A stretch of 64,000 nt of DNA from Lunularia cruciata. Its lineage: Eukaryota; Streptophyta; Marchantiopsida; Lunulariales; Lunulariaceae. The notes beneath the pieces were generated by a model, which worked only from the letters and a program-made list of their open reading frames with translations, searched no databases and was not told the DNA's origin. Shown piece by piece: positions 35,801-45,640 of the stretch. Every line of letters starts with the position of its first letter. Positions within the stretch are counted from its first letter, which is position 1. The position numbers and the translations under genes are program-made. The stretch is taken from positions 54,203,473-54,267,472 of the forward strand of contig OX419758.1 in NCBI GenBank assembly GCA_948567375.1, read 5' to 3'.

Positions 35801-36693
35801 CTTCTTGGGTTTCTCCGACTACTTCTCTTTTCCCCAAGAACGTGGCACCATGCTCCGCACTTGCTTCTCTCTTGAGTACTAATCTCCAATCCAACTATGT
35901 CCATCTAGCCGGATTTCCTCTCTTCTCTTCATCCTCAAGGCCATCGAGACACTTACTCTCAATGATCTCTATCATGAAACCTGGAAAACTAACATTCCAG
36001 TTCCATCCCAAGAATGTGATCAGCAGCCTGCTCAAGACCTCAATTCTCGCGAGCACATCTAACCTTTGAATTGCATGATTTCTCATTGCAAATTCAGAGT
36101 TCTTCTTCCCACCTCCCATCTTTCTCTCTTCCACTCTGGGTTGAGGACTATTCTTCCTACTGATTCCCGACTTGACTCTCTCAACTTCCTCTTGACATAC
36201 CAGTGCATCTGCAACTACACTTCCCTTCCTACAATCTCCTACAGGCCAACTTCTTAACAACAATGGAAAATTGCTTTTCATCGCTTTGTCTCTAGCCCAA
36301 ATTTTATAGTGGTGCGTCTCCTCTATCTTTCTTCACTTTGAGTTTTCTATCAAGAAATCACACCTCCTGCATGCTCCTATCACTGTCAATTGTCCTTCAT
36401 GCATATGCTTGTCATTTTTGGTGAATGGTACCTTCTTGAATGTCTTGCCCGGAAGGAAAGTTGTTACACTGTCCTTGCCTCGGGTTGAGCACCCCCGAGA
36501 CAAAGTCTCCTTACTTCGGGTTGTATGCTGATAGGGCAATTCTGAGTACTTTGCCTTCTGACACAAAGTCCTTTACCTCGGGCTACACCTTGAGGACACT
36601 TTTTTGTGCCTTCTTTTGCCATATAGGCGCAATTTGACTTCTTCTGTACACTTCTTCAGAATTAAGAAAAAGAACAAAAATGTGGGTACCACA
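32900..36693 (-). repeat. Family D solo LTR, copy D1
   Basis: Read on the minus strand it starts TGTGGTACCCACATTTTTG and ends near CCGGGGTTGTCC, matching D2 and D3 end to end over about 3.79 kb. A perfect 5-bp target duplication AATAC flanks it (32895-32899 and 36694-36698). There is no internal region, hence a solo LTR left by recombination. It landed within eight bases of the tip of H-a. A TATA-like CTATTTAAAAAGG lies at about 33574-33586 (minus strand). Confidence 0.9.
33719..36281 (-). pseudogene. Coding-like region inside the D1 LTR (unknown protein)
   Basis: Minus-strand open blocks occur in the same order and place as in D2 and D3: an N-terminal block with MGGGKKNSEFAMRNHAIQRL and FPGFMIEIIESKCLDG, a middle part, an acidic Ser/Glu-rich block with SGDTSSDSDEGVEMKL and PIRRLQLRR, then coiled-coil blocks with MMENMEEKKQLWQRELTLRY and DLNALLINLKTRVDRKILEV. 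I recognise no known domain. It is broken a handful of times. A host-like regulatory or structural role cannot be inferred from sequence alone. Confidence 0.65.
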
Positions 36694-37384
36694 AATACCA
36701 AGAGCTAGCCATATGATCTAGATGTGAAATTCGGTTTGGTAATATCTAGAATGATGTTATAATGATGGTCAAAATTGATTAGATAGAAGTATCACCAAAA
36801 GAGTACTTTTACTAATAGGGCAGAAACCAAAATAGACTTGAGAACCTTAGAACCAATAGCTAGACATATGATTTAAAGGTGAGAATTGGTTTGATAACAT
36901 CTGGAAGGATGTTATACATGATAGACTAAACAGATCAAGAAGATGCATCACCAAAAGGAGACTTCTACTAATAGAGTAGGGACCAAAATATGGGTGAAAG
37001 CTTTGAAGGCAATTTTGGAGGCCTAAACGAATGAATTAGGCCTAAAAAATGTGCAGAATCTCCACCTCCAATGGAAGAAAGGTTAGCTTTCCCTTCTCCT
37101 TGGGTTGTCTCATCGAGAGCTTTCCAATGGTACCTTACTCATATGATTCTGAGATTCCTATAGGAAGATTCCTTAAAAGATTCCCTCTAGTCAAAGATTG
37201 TTTGACCAACCAGATAGGACATAGACCGACATGTCACCCATCCAAGTAAGTAATCCAAGGGTGGAGTTTCTTTGGAGGAGATCCTCTTTATCTATATGAT
37301 AAAGAGAAGGTGCTCCTTTATGGCATCAAATGTTTGAGTGTGAAATCTGTATTTTCTCTCTTCTCTTGTCCTTGGAGTATTACA

Positions 37385-37760
37385 TCTCCACACATTTTTA
37401 TATCCTTCTTGTTGCCATGCATACCCTTCTTGGTTGGCATGATTATAGTTGAAGCATGCTTTCCATATGAAATCTCTATCAAACTAGCTTCAAAAAGGTT
37501 TCTATTCCGGCTTTGAATCAAGGTTCTCTCCATATCATTATATATGTAGGAATATCAAATGTATCACTAATCAAATCAATTGGAATATAATTTCCTTTTA
37601 GAGCACCCAAATCCTTCATACTAAAGGAAAAACAACTCACGTAGCTCCTCAAGAACCTCCAAACTCTTTGTCCTTCTCCTCTTATGGGCTTGGGTTTCCA
37701 ATGTTTGGCTCCCAAGTATCCTCTATAATTGATGTAGAAATGGAAGATACATTGACTGGT
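37385..37760 (-). pseudogene. G element: RT head
   Basis: The minus strand reads SYGKHASTIIMPTKKGMHGN and KKDIKMCGD, the RT fingers block of a gypsy lineage in which KK-MHGN-D-RMCGDYR is characteristic. It lies between the methyltransferase piece and the H-a insertion. Broken. Confidence 0.75.
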
Positions 37761-37949
37761 TGCTACATCTTGAGAGTAATACTATCATGCCCCTAATTGC
37801 TAGAGTTCACAACCCCATAGCAAAAACTTTCTTTTTTTCTAACTGCAAGTTCCACACATCTTCTAGTTGCATCTCAAGTACATCAACAATGTAAAGTAGG
37901 CCATGTTCATCTAGGTGTACTCCAAGTAGACCACTCTCACTAGTAGTCA

Positions 37950-38804
37950 TTGGCTATGTCCCAAGAATACAATGCCCACTCAATCCATCACTCCTAACTA
38001 TGCTTAAATTTTCTTCATGGGCATAAAGCTCACAAGTGTTTGAGTGGTGATGCCCATCAAGGAGATCCTATGTTGCTCAGCCAATATAAGTCAAATAGTT
38101 CAAGTCCATAGCTTGACCTAACGCTTGATGCTTGGATGCCTTTGAAATTGCTAAAATAGCAATTATACTATTATAGAAACCTATCACACACTCTCTTAGA
38201 GAGTGGCCAAGGGATTCTACCAACTATTATAACTATGAGTCCCAAACAAATCCAAGACCTCCCTCCCTATGAACATGAGAGACTAGAAAAATCATGAGTG
38301 TGCATAAAGTGGCTCTAAGCTACCTAAAAAAGTTCACCACTACCATAGGTATCCTGTCAACCACTCTTACTATTTGAGACGGGCACCCAACATCTAGAAT
38401 ATCATTGACAATAAGATGTAGTAGTTGTCGAATCTCATGATAGGTGCATTGTTAAACCTCCATAGGTAAGAGGTTTGTCTATCAAAGATAAAGACCATGA
38501 ACACATGATCCAACTTTGGTTGCATCCAAAAACATGACAAGTCCAATCCAAGACCAAATCTGATATGTATTCAACACCACACATGTGCATGAGTCACCCA
38601 TCAAAAGAATGTTCTCCAAAATGTATGTTGGAGAAAATATCTAATGAACTAGGAGATGTCATAATATACATAGCATCTCCTATAAAAAACTAGAATGGGA
38701 ATTCTATAGACCTTGACCTCATCTAGCACGTGAATTTCCTTGACATGGCCATCCAAAAATCACCAAATGAATGGTACCATATCCTTCCAAATCTTGTGCC
38801 CAAG
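37950..38804 (-). pseudogene. G element: cytosine-5 DNA methyltransferase domain, C-terminal three quarters
   Basis: Enzymes of this family methylate cytosine in DNA. Seen on the minus strand: IHLVIFGWPCQGNSRAR with the catalytic PCQ loop (motif IV, PCQ at 38740-38748), YILENILLMGDS with the ENI of motif VI (38611-38622), FLDATKVGSCVHGLYL at the motif VIII position (about 38480-38530), ILDVGCPSQIVRVVDR, a GLGFVWDS stretch (about 38240) and GQAMDL at the motif X position (38101-38118). Order and spacing fit a C5-MTase. It sits immediately upstream of the G RT head, so it belongs to the retroelement's pol. H-b interrupts it at 38805. Broken several times. Confidence 0.8.
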
Positions 38805-39406
38805 TGTAATACCAATAGCTAGATATATTATCTAGAGGTGAAAATTTACTTGGGAACATCTTGAAGAATGTCAAAGATAATGGAATAATTAGGTCAGATA
38901 GAGGTATCACCAAAGGTTACTTTTACTAATAGGGTAGGAGCCAAAAATAATCTAAAAACTTCAAAGCCAATCTTGGAGGCCTAAATGGATGAATTAGGCC
39001 TCAAAAATGTGCACATCACCCTCCTTTCCCACAAATGGAGGAAAGCCTAGCCTTCTTTCCCCCTTGGTTTGTCTTATTGAGAGCTTTCCAATGGTACCTC
39101 ACCCATGTGATTTTGAGATTCTTATAAGAAGATTCTCTAAAGATTTCCTTTGGTTAAAGTTGTTTGACCAACTAGATAGGACCAAAATCAACATGGCATC
39201 CATGCATGCAACTAATCTAAGGGTAGATCTCCCTACCAAGTCACCTATCCATGTATCTGATGCAAGGGTGGAGCTTCATTTGAGTGAATCCTCTCTGCTA
39301 TATAATAAAGTCAAGGTGCTCCTTTGGGACATTAGAGGATTGAGTGTGAAGCTTGTGTTTCTTCTCTTGTATTTTTCTTCAAGTTTCTTATCCTTAGAAG
39401 ATTGCA
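38805..39406 (+). repeat. H-b 5' LTR
   Basis: It starts TGTAATACC and ends GATTGCA, matching H-a and H-c, but has only one copy of the ~155-base U3 unit that those two carry twice. Confidence 0.8.
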
Positions 39407-39407
39407 A

Positions 39408-39419
39408 TGGTATAAGAGC
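39408..39419 (+). promoter_or_regulatory. H-b primer-binding site (initiator tRNA-Met type)
   Basis: TGGTATAAGAGC begins two bases after the LTR end, one base off the usual plant site. It shows that this LTR is a 5' LTR, not a solo one. Confidence 0.75.
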
Positions 39420-39956
39420 AAGTATTTCAATCCAAGAGAGTGGATCACCCCTTTTAGAAGAACATGGGCTTCTAAGACTAAATAATTTTTGAGAAGAGGA
39501 ACCGTAGTGCAATTTAGAGATTAGGATGGTGTTAGAGAGAGGATAGGACGGAACCTCTAGGAAGACAATATCTAACACCCTGCTTTCCATTCTTAAATCC
39601 ATTCCATATCAAGATTACATATATCTAGCATGACCAAGTGAGAGTATATCTCATTTTCCATTTTGGAGTAGAGTTCATAGATAGAGTGATGAATTCACCA
39701 AACTTGGTGATTTTTCCTATGGTGATCCATGATAGAGAGTGGGACTTGACAATCTATATATTTTTGTGATGGATCTGAATATACCAAATCCTCTCCTTTT
39801 TAATACTCAAGTAGAAATCCATTATGTGGTTAGACCAAAAGTAATATTTAGGGATTTTGTAGTCCATAATTTTGGTGAAGAATACTATCAACAAGTGATA
39901 GTGACCAAGGTTCCAATGGTGATCCCAATAGTCCATGCCCCCTCTCAAGTGATCAC

Positions 39957-40691
39957 TATAATGTTCTAAGGATAGTAGAGAAACAAAGAAGCAAAAACAC
40001 AAGTTCACACTCAAATCCTCCATGCCCCAAAGGAGCACCTTCTCTTTATTATATAGCCAAAAAGGATCTCCTTCAAGGAATCCTCACCATAGGATTAGGT
40101 ACATGGATAGGTGATATGTCAGCAAGCTCCACCCTTAGATTACTTGCTTGAATGGGTCACATGTCAGTCTTGGTTCTATCTGGTTGGTCAAATAGGCTTT
40201 GACCAGAGGGAATCTTCTAGGGAATCTTCCTATAAGAATCTCATAATCACATGGGTGAGGTGCCGTTGGAAAGCTCTCAATGAGCCAAACCTGGGGGAGG
40301 GAGGGCCAGCCTTCCCTCCTTTGGGGTAGATCTGCACATTTTTTAGGCCTAATTCATCCATTTAGGCTTTTGAAATTGCCTTTAAAGATTTTAGGCGTAT
40401 TTCTATTCCTACTCTATTAGTAGAAGTCCCCTTTTGGTGATATCTCTTTTTGATCTATTTTTTCCATCATGTGTAAGATCCTTCCAGGTGTTACTAAACC
40501 AATTCTTACCTCTAGACCACATGTCTAGCTATTGGTTCTAAGGTTTTCAAGTCTATTTTGGTTTTTGCCCTATTAGTAGAAGTACTCTTTTGGTGATACC
40601 TCTATTTGATCTATTTTGTCTATCATGTGTAACATCTTTGAAGTGTTATCAAACCAAATTTCACATTTAGATTATATGTTCAGGTATTACA
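39957..40691 (-). repeat. Family H solo LTR (H-c) inside H-b
   Basis: An inverse copy of the H LTR, from GTATTACA at 40684-40691 (LTR start on the minus strand) to TATA at 39957. Flanks ATCAC (39952-39956) and ATCAT (40692-40696) match at 4 of 5, so it is a separate insertion. It contains two ~155-base units. Confidence 0.8.
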
Positions 40692-40949
40692 ATCATATTA
40701 ACCCTCTATTGAAGTAGGAAATAACAATTGAGCAGTTGATGTATAGGAATCATGCATATGCAATTGCAGGAGTTGATGCAATGAATGCACGGGATGTTGA
40801 ATGAGTGTCAGAAGATCAAAATGATCATGGAGTCATTGCAAAGTCAAGTACATACCTTCAAGAATGATCAGGTAATTCATGAAGGAGAGTTGTCTCAAAG
40901 CCCAATACCAATGGCCAAAGTACATGGAGAGTCAGTCACTCATGCCAAC

Positions 40950-41450
40950 AACATTGATGTTGGTAAAAAATGAGGCCACATTTTTATGTGAATGAAGAGG
41001 ACATGCAATATCAAACCTTACAAGGAACAACAGTCCATGGGAGTAGTGAATAATTGGATTTCAAGAATGAATTACTTTTTTTATTGTTCACCATTGAACT
41101 CACCAATCATTCTAAAGGCGTGTTTGTGTGTGGGTACTTGATTGATAAAGCTCTCACATGGTATGATGCATGAGAATGATCAATATTGGCAGAAGGAAGA
41201 GAGGTCACTTGGACGGCCATGCAAGGAAGGTTACTAAAGAACTTCTACTTTGTGGATTTTGTGCAGATGGACCGCACCTAACTATGGGGGTTGAAGCAGA
41301 AGAACAATGGATAGGAGTATGTGGTTGCAATAGGTTGATCCATAAATTGCAATAACCTTGATCTATAGGTTGCAATAACTGACATGAGTCCAATAAAAGC
41401 TTTGGAAAATTTCAAAAGAGGGTTAAAAGAGCAAATTTGTTTCTTGGTGA
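40950..41450 (+). pseudogene. H-b gag, capsid part
   Basis: Plus-strand stretches KALTWYDA, REVTWTAMQGRLLKNFYFVD, LWGLKQKNNG and ALENFKRGLKEQI follow the order of a chromovirus gag capsid domain (W-Y, W-x-x-M/L, L-x-Q, F-x-x-G-L-K blocks). It runs directly into the inverted repeat at 41415. Broken several times. Confidence 0.7.
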
Positions 41451-41472
41451 ATTTGCTCTTTTAACCCTCTTT
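41415..41472. repeat. 23-bp perfect inverted repeat at an orientation switch
   Basis: AAAGAGGGTTAAAAGAGCAA.. (41415-41437) and its exact complement (41450-41472) are separated by 12 bases. The left arm is plus-strand H gag. The right arm leads into minus-strand H LTR sequence. It therefore marks the point where the H element changes orientation. Confidence 0.8.
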
Positions 41473-41639
41473 GATTCTTTTCCTATTAGTAAAAGTACTC
41501 TCTTGGGGATAACTCTATCTAATATACTTAGTCCATTATTTATAAAATCCTTCTAGATGTTCCCAAGTCAATTTTAACCTCTTAATAATATATCTAGCTA
41601 TTGGTATTATAAACCTCCGCCCTTTTAAAACGCAATGTT

Positions 41640-42900
41640 CTTGTGGGAAATTGGTTGCTTAAAATATTTCACTAACACTAGTGCATTGGTCAAGTTGGAT
41701 ATTGGCTATTGGCTCCCATGTTGCCTCATGCAGTGGGTACCCTTTCCAATGCACAAGATATTCCACATGCGGATGGTGAGTACTACATATGTGTTTCTAG
41801 AGATTGCATTTGATTTCATATTCCTTCGTGTTATCAATGAGTGTTAGACAAGGTCAAATTTCTTGTATGGAAGAAAAGTGGGGTGGTTGGGTGCATATCT
41901 ACAAAGTAAGGAAACATGGAAGATTGGATGGATCTTCATGTATAGCTATAGCTCAAAGTGATATCAATTTGATGAAGGATGGGAAAAGGCCCAACAAAAT
42001 GAGGTATGAGCTTGCGGGGGCCAACTAATGTGAGGTTGGTTGTTGACAACCAGACTTGATTCTCAACATTGAACTCCATGTGCCAGCAATGTGCATCTAT
42101 ATATTGCTATTGTTGACTTTTGACAATCTACAACCATGTTTGGCATTCTCCACTCCTTGTTTGATTCTAGAAACAAAAGTGTTGACAACATCTACATGGT
42201 GGATCTTTATCAACCTCAAAGGTGAGAAAGGATGCTCCCCATACATAAGGAAGAATGATGTGGCCTATGTGGAAGCATTCACTTAATTATTGTATGCAAA
42301 TTCCACTAGTGGGAGTAAGGTGTCCCACCTTTCTTGCTCTTAGGGGGTGAAACCCCGGAGCATGTCTTCAATAGTGCAATTATCCCACTCTATTTGTCCA
42401 TCAGTCCATGGATGGTAAGCCATGGACATGGCCAATTTGGTTTTGAAGAAACCAAAGAGTGTTCTCCAAAAAAAACTGGTGAATTGAGTGTCTCTATTAA
42501 TGATGAGTTCTCTAGATAACCCATGGTGAGAAAAGACTACATCTAAGTACAATTGAGCTAATTGTGGAGCAATCACGTCCTTGGTGGTAGGTTCACATGA
42601 ATCATTTTGCTGAGTTGGTCAACAAAGACTACAATGGTCAAACCCTAAAGTTGTTTTGGGCAATTCTCAAACTAGATGCATTCTTACATGTTCCTAACAC
42701 TATGTAGGTGTAGGAAGGGGTTGGAGGAGTCCCACAAGAGCTTGGTTAGAAGCTTTATTCTACTGACAAAGCAGGCAGCTTCAAATGTACTCCCTAACAT
42801 CATTGCTCATCTTGGGTCAATAGTAATGGCATTTGGCTGCATCCAAAGTCTTGTCCATGCCAACATGACCTGCAATGGCAAAATCATGACATTCCACTAG
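41640..42900 (-). pseudogene. H pol: integrase and chromodomain
   Basis: Seen on the minus strand: a core tail at 42340-42576 (YLDVVFSHHGLSRELIINRD, then SMAYHPWTDGQIEWDNCTIE), an integrase tail with VWLSTTNLTLVGPRKLIPHF and GPFPILHQI near 41960-42050, and a chromodomain-like block ending ISNLTNALVLVKYFKQ near 41660-41750. This is a complete chromovirus integrase with its chromodomain. Broken several times. Confidence 0.85.
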
Positions 42901-42929
42901 GATGATGGTTTTAATATTTGTGTTATCCA

Positions 42930-44460
42930 AGATCCATAACCTTCCATCCAAAAAGCAAATCCTTGGGTACTGGTGATACCATTAGATGATCAAGCTCCTA
43001 CAATCTATGGGTCAAGTTTTGTAGCAACAAGAATCCTTGGCCAAAATTCATGATTCATCTTGACCTCTACTACCAGATTGTTTGCCATAGGCATTCGGGT
43101 AAATGCATTTGCCAATTTCTTCTTGCCTTTTCCATATGTGATCACCAGATTGTTTACCATAGGCATTTGAGTAAATGCATTTGCTAGTTTCTTCTTGCCT
43201 TTCCCATAGGCATTCAGGTAGATGCATTTGCTAGTTTCTTCTTGCCTTTCCCATATGTTATCACCATGTTGAACCTTTTTCTCCACTTTGCCCACCAAAT
43301 CTCTTGATGATAGAATTTTTTGTGTCTAAGGTAGACTAAAGGTTTGTGGTATGTCTCCATTAAAAATACCTTCTTGCCAAGATAGTGCTTCCAAGTTGTT
43401 TGGTTGCAAGGACAATGATCAACTCTTCTCATTTGGTGGTGTGATAGTTACATTTTGCTGGTAATAGCTTTCAAGCAAAATATGCAACTAAGTGCAATCC
43501 ATCATGCCACTCTTATTATAAGACTGCTCCTATTGCTAAGCCTGATGCATCTACAGTCAACTTGATTGGCCATTTTGGATCATACCATTTGAAGATTGGT
43601 GCATGTAGTAATGCATCTTTCAATTCCCAAAAGGCCAATTCTTGTGTGGTTCCCCACATCCACTTTCCTCTTGCCAAGTAGTAGCATTAGAGGCTGTGTA
43701 ACCTTGGAGAAGTCCTTGGCAAATTGATGATAGAACCTCATCAATCCTAAAAAACTCTTGAGTTAAGTTTGGTCTTTTGAAGCATTCTATTTCTAAATGA
43801 CCTTTATATTATCTATAAACACTTGGATACCTTCTACACTTACTCTATGCCTTGAGTAGTCTACTTTAGATTTTCCCAACTTGCAATTTGAGATTTTAGC
43901 GTACAATTGATTTTGTCATAAAATCTAGAGACTTCTTGAAGATGTTGCTTGTGTTCCATCATTGTTCTACTATAAACAAGAATATCATCTAGGTGATATC
44001 TAAATGATAATATATTTATCCAAGTGTGGATGAAATATGTCATTCATCAAACTCATGAAAGTGATCGGTGCGTTGGTGAGGCCAAATGGCATCACCAAGT
44101 ACTCAAAGTGGACATACCTTGTTTGAAAGGCCATTTTGTGGATGTCTTCCTTTGATTTAGATTTGATTATAAGTGCTCCTTTGATTTAGATAAGATTATA
44201 AGTGATTATAGATCCAATTTGGTGAAGTGTCTTGCGCCATTGAGTTGATAGGTCATCTATGCAGGGTAAAGGGTATTTTTTTTTCACCGTTTGTTGATTT
44301 AGACCTTGATACTCAATGCATATATGCATTGTACTATCCTTTTTCTTCACAAACAAGATCAGAGCTCCATATGGTGATACGCTATGTTGGATAAGCCCTT
44401 TTTGCAACATATCCTCCATTTGAGCCTTACACTCCTCTAACTCATGAGTTGATAGACAAT
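42930..44460 (-). pseudogene. H pol: reverse transcriptase and RNase H
   Basis: Seen on the minus strand: [20 protein letters not shown] and [10 protein letters not shown] (RT fingers, 44280-44400), the LDDILVYSRTMMEHKQHLQE palm motif at 43900-44000, and RNase H-side YHKPLVYLRHKKFYHQ and repeated KLANAFTRMP stretches (43005-43300). The repeated stretch shows a small local duplication (period about 90 bases, 43090-43260) inside RNase H. Broken. Confidence 0.8.
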
Positions 44461-45170
44461 ATGGGGCCTTATAAGGAGGTATATTTTGAGGAATTATTTT
44501 GATTTTATGATCTACTTTCCTTTTTGGTGGTAATCTTGAGGGTAGGTCATCCAAGAAGACATCTTGAAACTCATTGACCACATCTTTTAGTTTCTTAGGA
44601 ACTTGTCCACCGAGTTGTACACTTTGGACTTTTCTTATTAGGCCCATGAAACATCTATCTATCTTATAGATAGTTGTTGTCCATATGACATAAAGAGGTA
44701 ATTCTTGCTTGTGTTCTCTCTCTTCAACTCCAATGATCTTCCATTGGTGAGTTCTCACTAGTTTCTTCCTGCAATCAACAGTGGGGTTGTAGTGCTCCAT
44801 CCACAACGTACCTAAGATTGCATCATAGTGAGCTAACCATATCACTTGCCATTCAATTGGTTCTTGATAGTTTCCTATAGAGAAAGCTACCTTTCTAGGT
44901 AATAATTCAATCTTCTTTGTCTGCCCATTAGGTAATTTTACTTCTTCATTCTCATCCTTCTCTAGATCCATCTCCAACCTTATTGCAATAAAGTGAGACA
45001 AGAAGTTCTCTATTGCTCAAGGGTCTATCAACGCTCTCACTTGATTGCCCTTTAGGACTCCATTTACAACAATCAATTGTGAGTTTGTCTTCATCACTCT
45101 CTACACCCTTGTCCTCTTCCTTTCCTCACTTTTTTGCTTCTCGATTGAGCTAGTAAGGCCGTGAGGTACA
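44460..45170 (-). pseudogene. H pol: protease and RT entry
   Basis: Seen on the minus strand: [20 protein letters not shown] and [20 protein letters not shown] (the protease C-terminal ILG-W block), then [10 protein letters not shown], a linker, and [20 protein letters not shown], which opens chromovirus RT. 44186-45001 is the longest open block of this element. The protease active site lies just upstream near 45010-45060. Confidence 0.85.
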
Positions 45171-45229
45171 TATACTGGTGATCTCAATTTTCCAATATGA
45201 ATTTAAAACCCTCATATGGTTTTTGAAGC

Positions 45230-45640
45230 CATTTCTGGTGCTCAAAGAATAGCAGAGGTGCTTGGAGGAGGTGAAGAAGTAATCCCAACTCAACATTATT
45301 GAGCCAAAACAAAACAAGTTGGTGGACAAGTTCCTATGGAATTGTGCAACATTTGGTTCTAAGAATGAGGAGCATGACTACTCCAAGGAGAACAAGGGTG
45401 GCTCAAAGAAAGAAGAGATTGGGTCCCATGAGGAGAAAGGACTTGAGTAGAACAACATCATCATTACAATTGTGGCCAAGTTGGCCACCTAACCATCAAC
45501 TGTCATACTCAATTTCCTAGAGGCCCTTGGTCTCCATATAGGCAATCTTTGAATAGCATGGAGAGAAAAATTGAAGAGGAGGAGGCAAAAATCACATTGA
45601 AAAATGAAGATCACCACTAAATGTACCTCACTTCCTTACT
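45230..45640 (+). pseudogene. Plus-strand gag C-terminal scrap with one zinc knuckle
   Basis: A plus-strand frame reads YNCGQVGHLTINCHTQ near 45465-45515, a CCHC knuckle minus its first residue, after a Lys/Glu-rich stretch (KENKGGSKKEEIGSHEEKG). It has the orientation of H-b gag and may be its displaced end, but it is separated from it by the inverted pol. Attribution is inference. Confidence 0.55.

Larger units (their letters stand above)
32892..37384 (+). repeat. Family H solo LTR (H-a), with D1 inserted in its tip
   Basis: H-a consists of TGTAATAC at 32892-32899 plus 36699-37384, ending GTATTACA, about 0.7 kb once D1 is removed. Flanks TCTCA (32887-32891) and TCTCC (37385-37389) match at 4 of 5. 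With no internal region, it is a solo LTR. It contains two copies of a ~155-base unit starting ACCAATAGCTAG-like at 36697 and 36852. The same LTR occurs at 38805, 39957 and 41473. Confidence 0.8.
38805..41472 (+). mobile_element. Family H element H-b, 5' part
   Basis: A plus-strand 5' LTR (38805-39406), an initiator tRNA-Met-like primer site, and an internal region with gag remnants, interrupted by solo LTR H-c. It is inserted into the methyltransferase of G. It stops at the inverted junction at 41415-41472. Polymerase domains of the same family lie next to it but in the opposite orientation. Broken many times. Confidence 0.75.
41473..45200 (-). mobile_element. Family H chromovirus pol with LTR fragment, inverse orientation
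   Basis: On the minus strand: protease, RT, RNase H, integrase, chromodomain, a polypurine tract (41614-41626, AAAAGGGCGGAGG on the minus strand) and then 139 bases of H LTR start (41611-41473). The LTR fragment ties this pol to family H. It lacks gag and 5' LTR. Broken many times. Confidence 0.8.

Noticed and set aside
41415-41472. Hairpin as a microRNA precursor
   Set aside because: Arms are perfectly complementary with a short loop and are explained by gag sequence next to its inverted copy; no sign of an independent gene.
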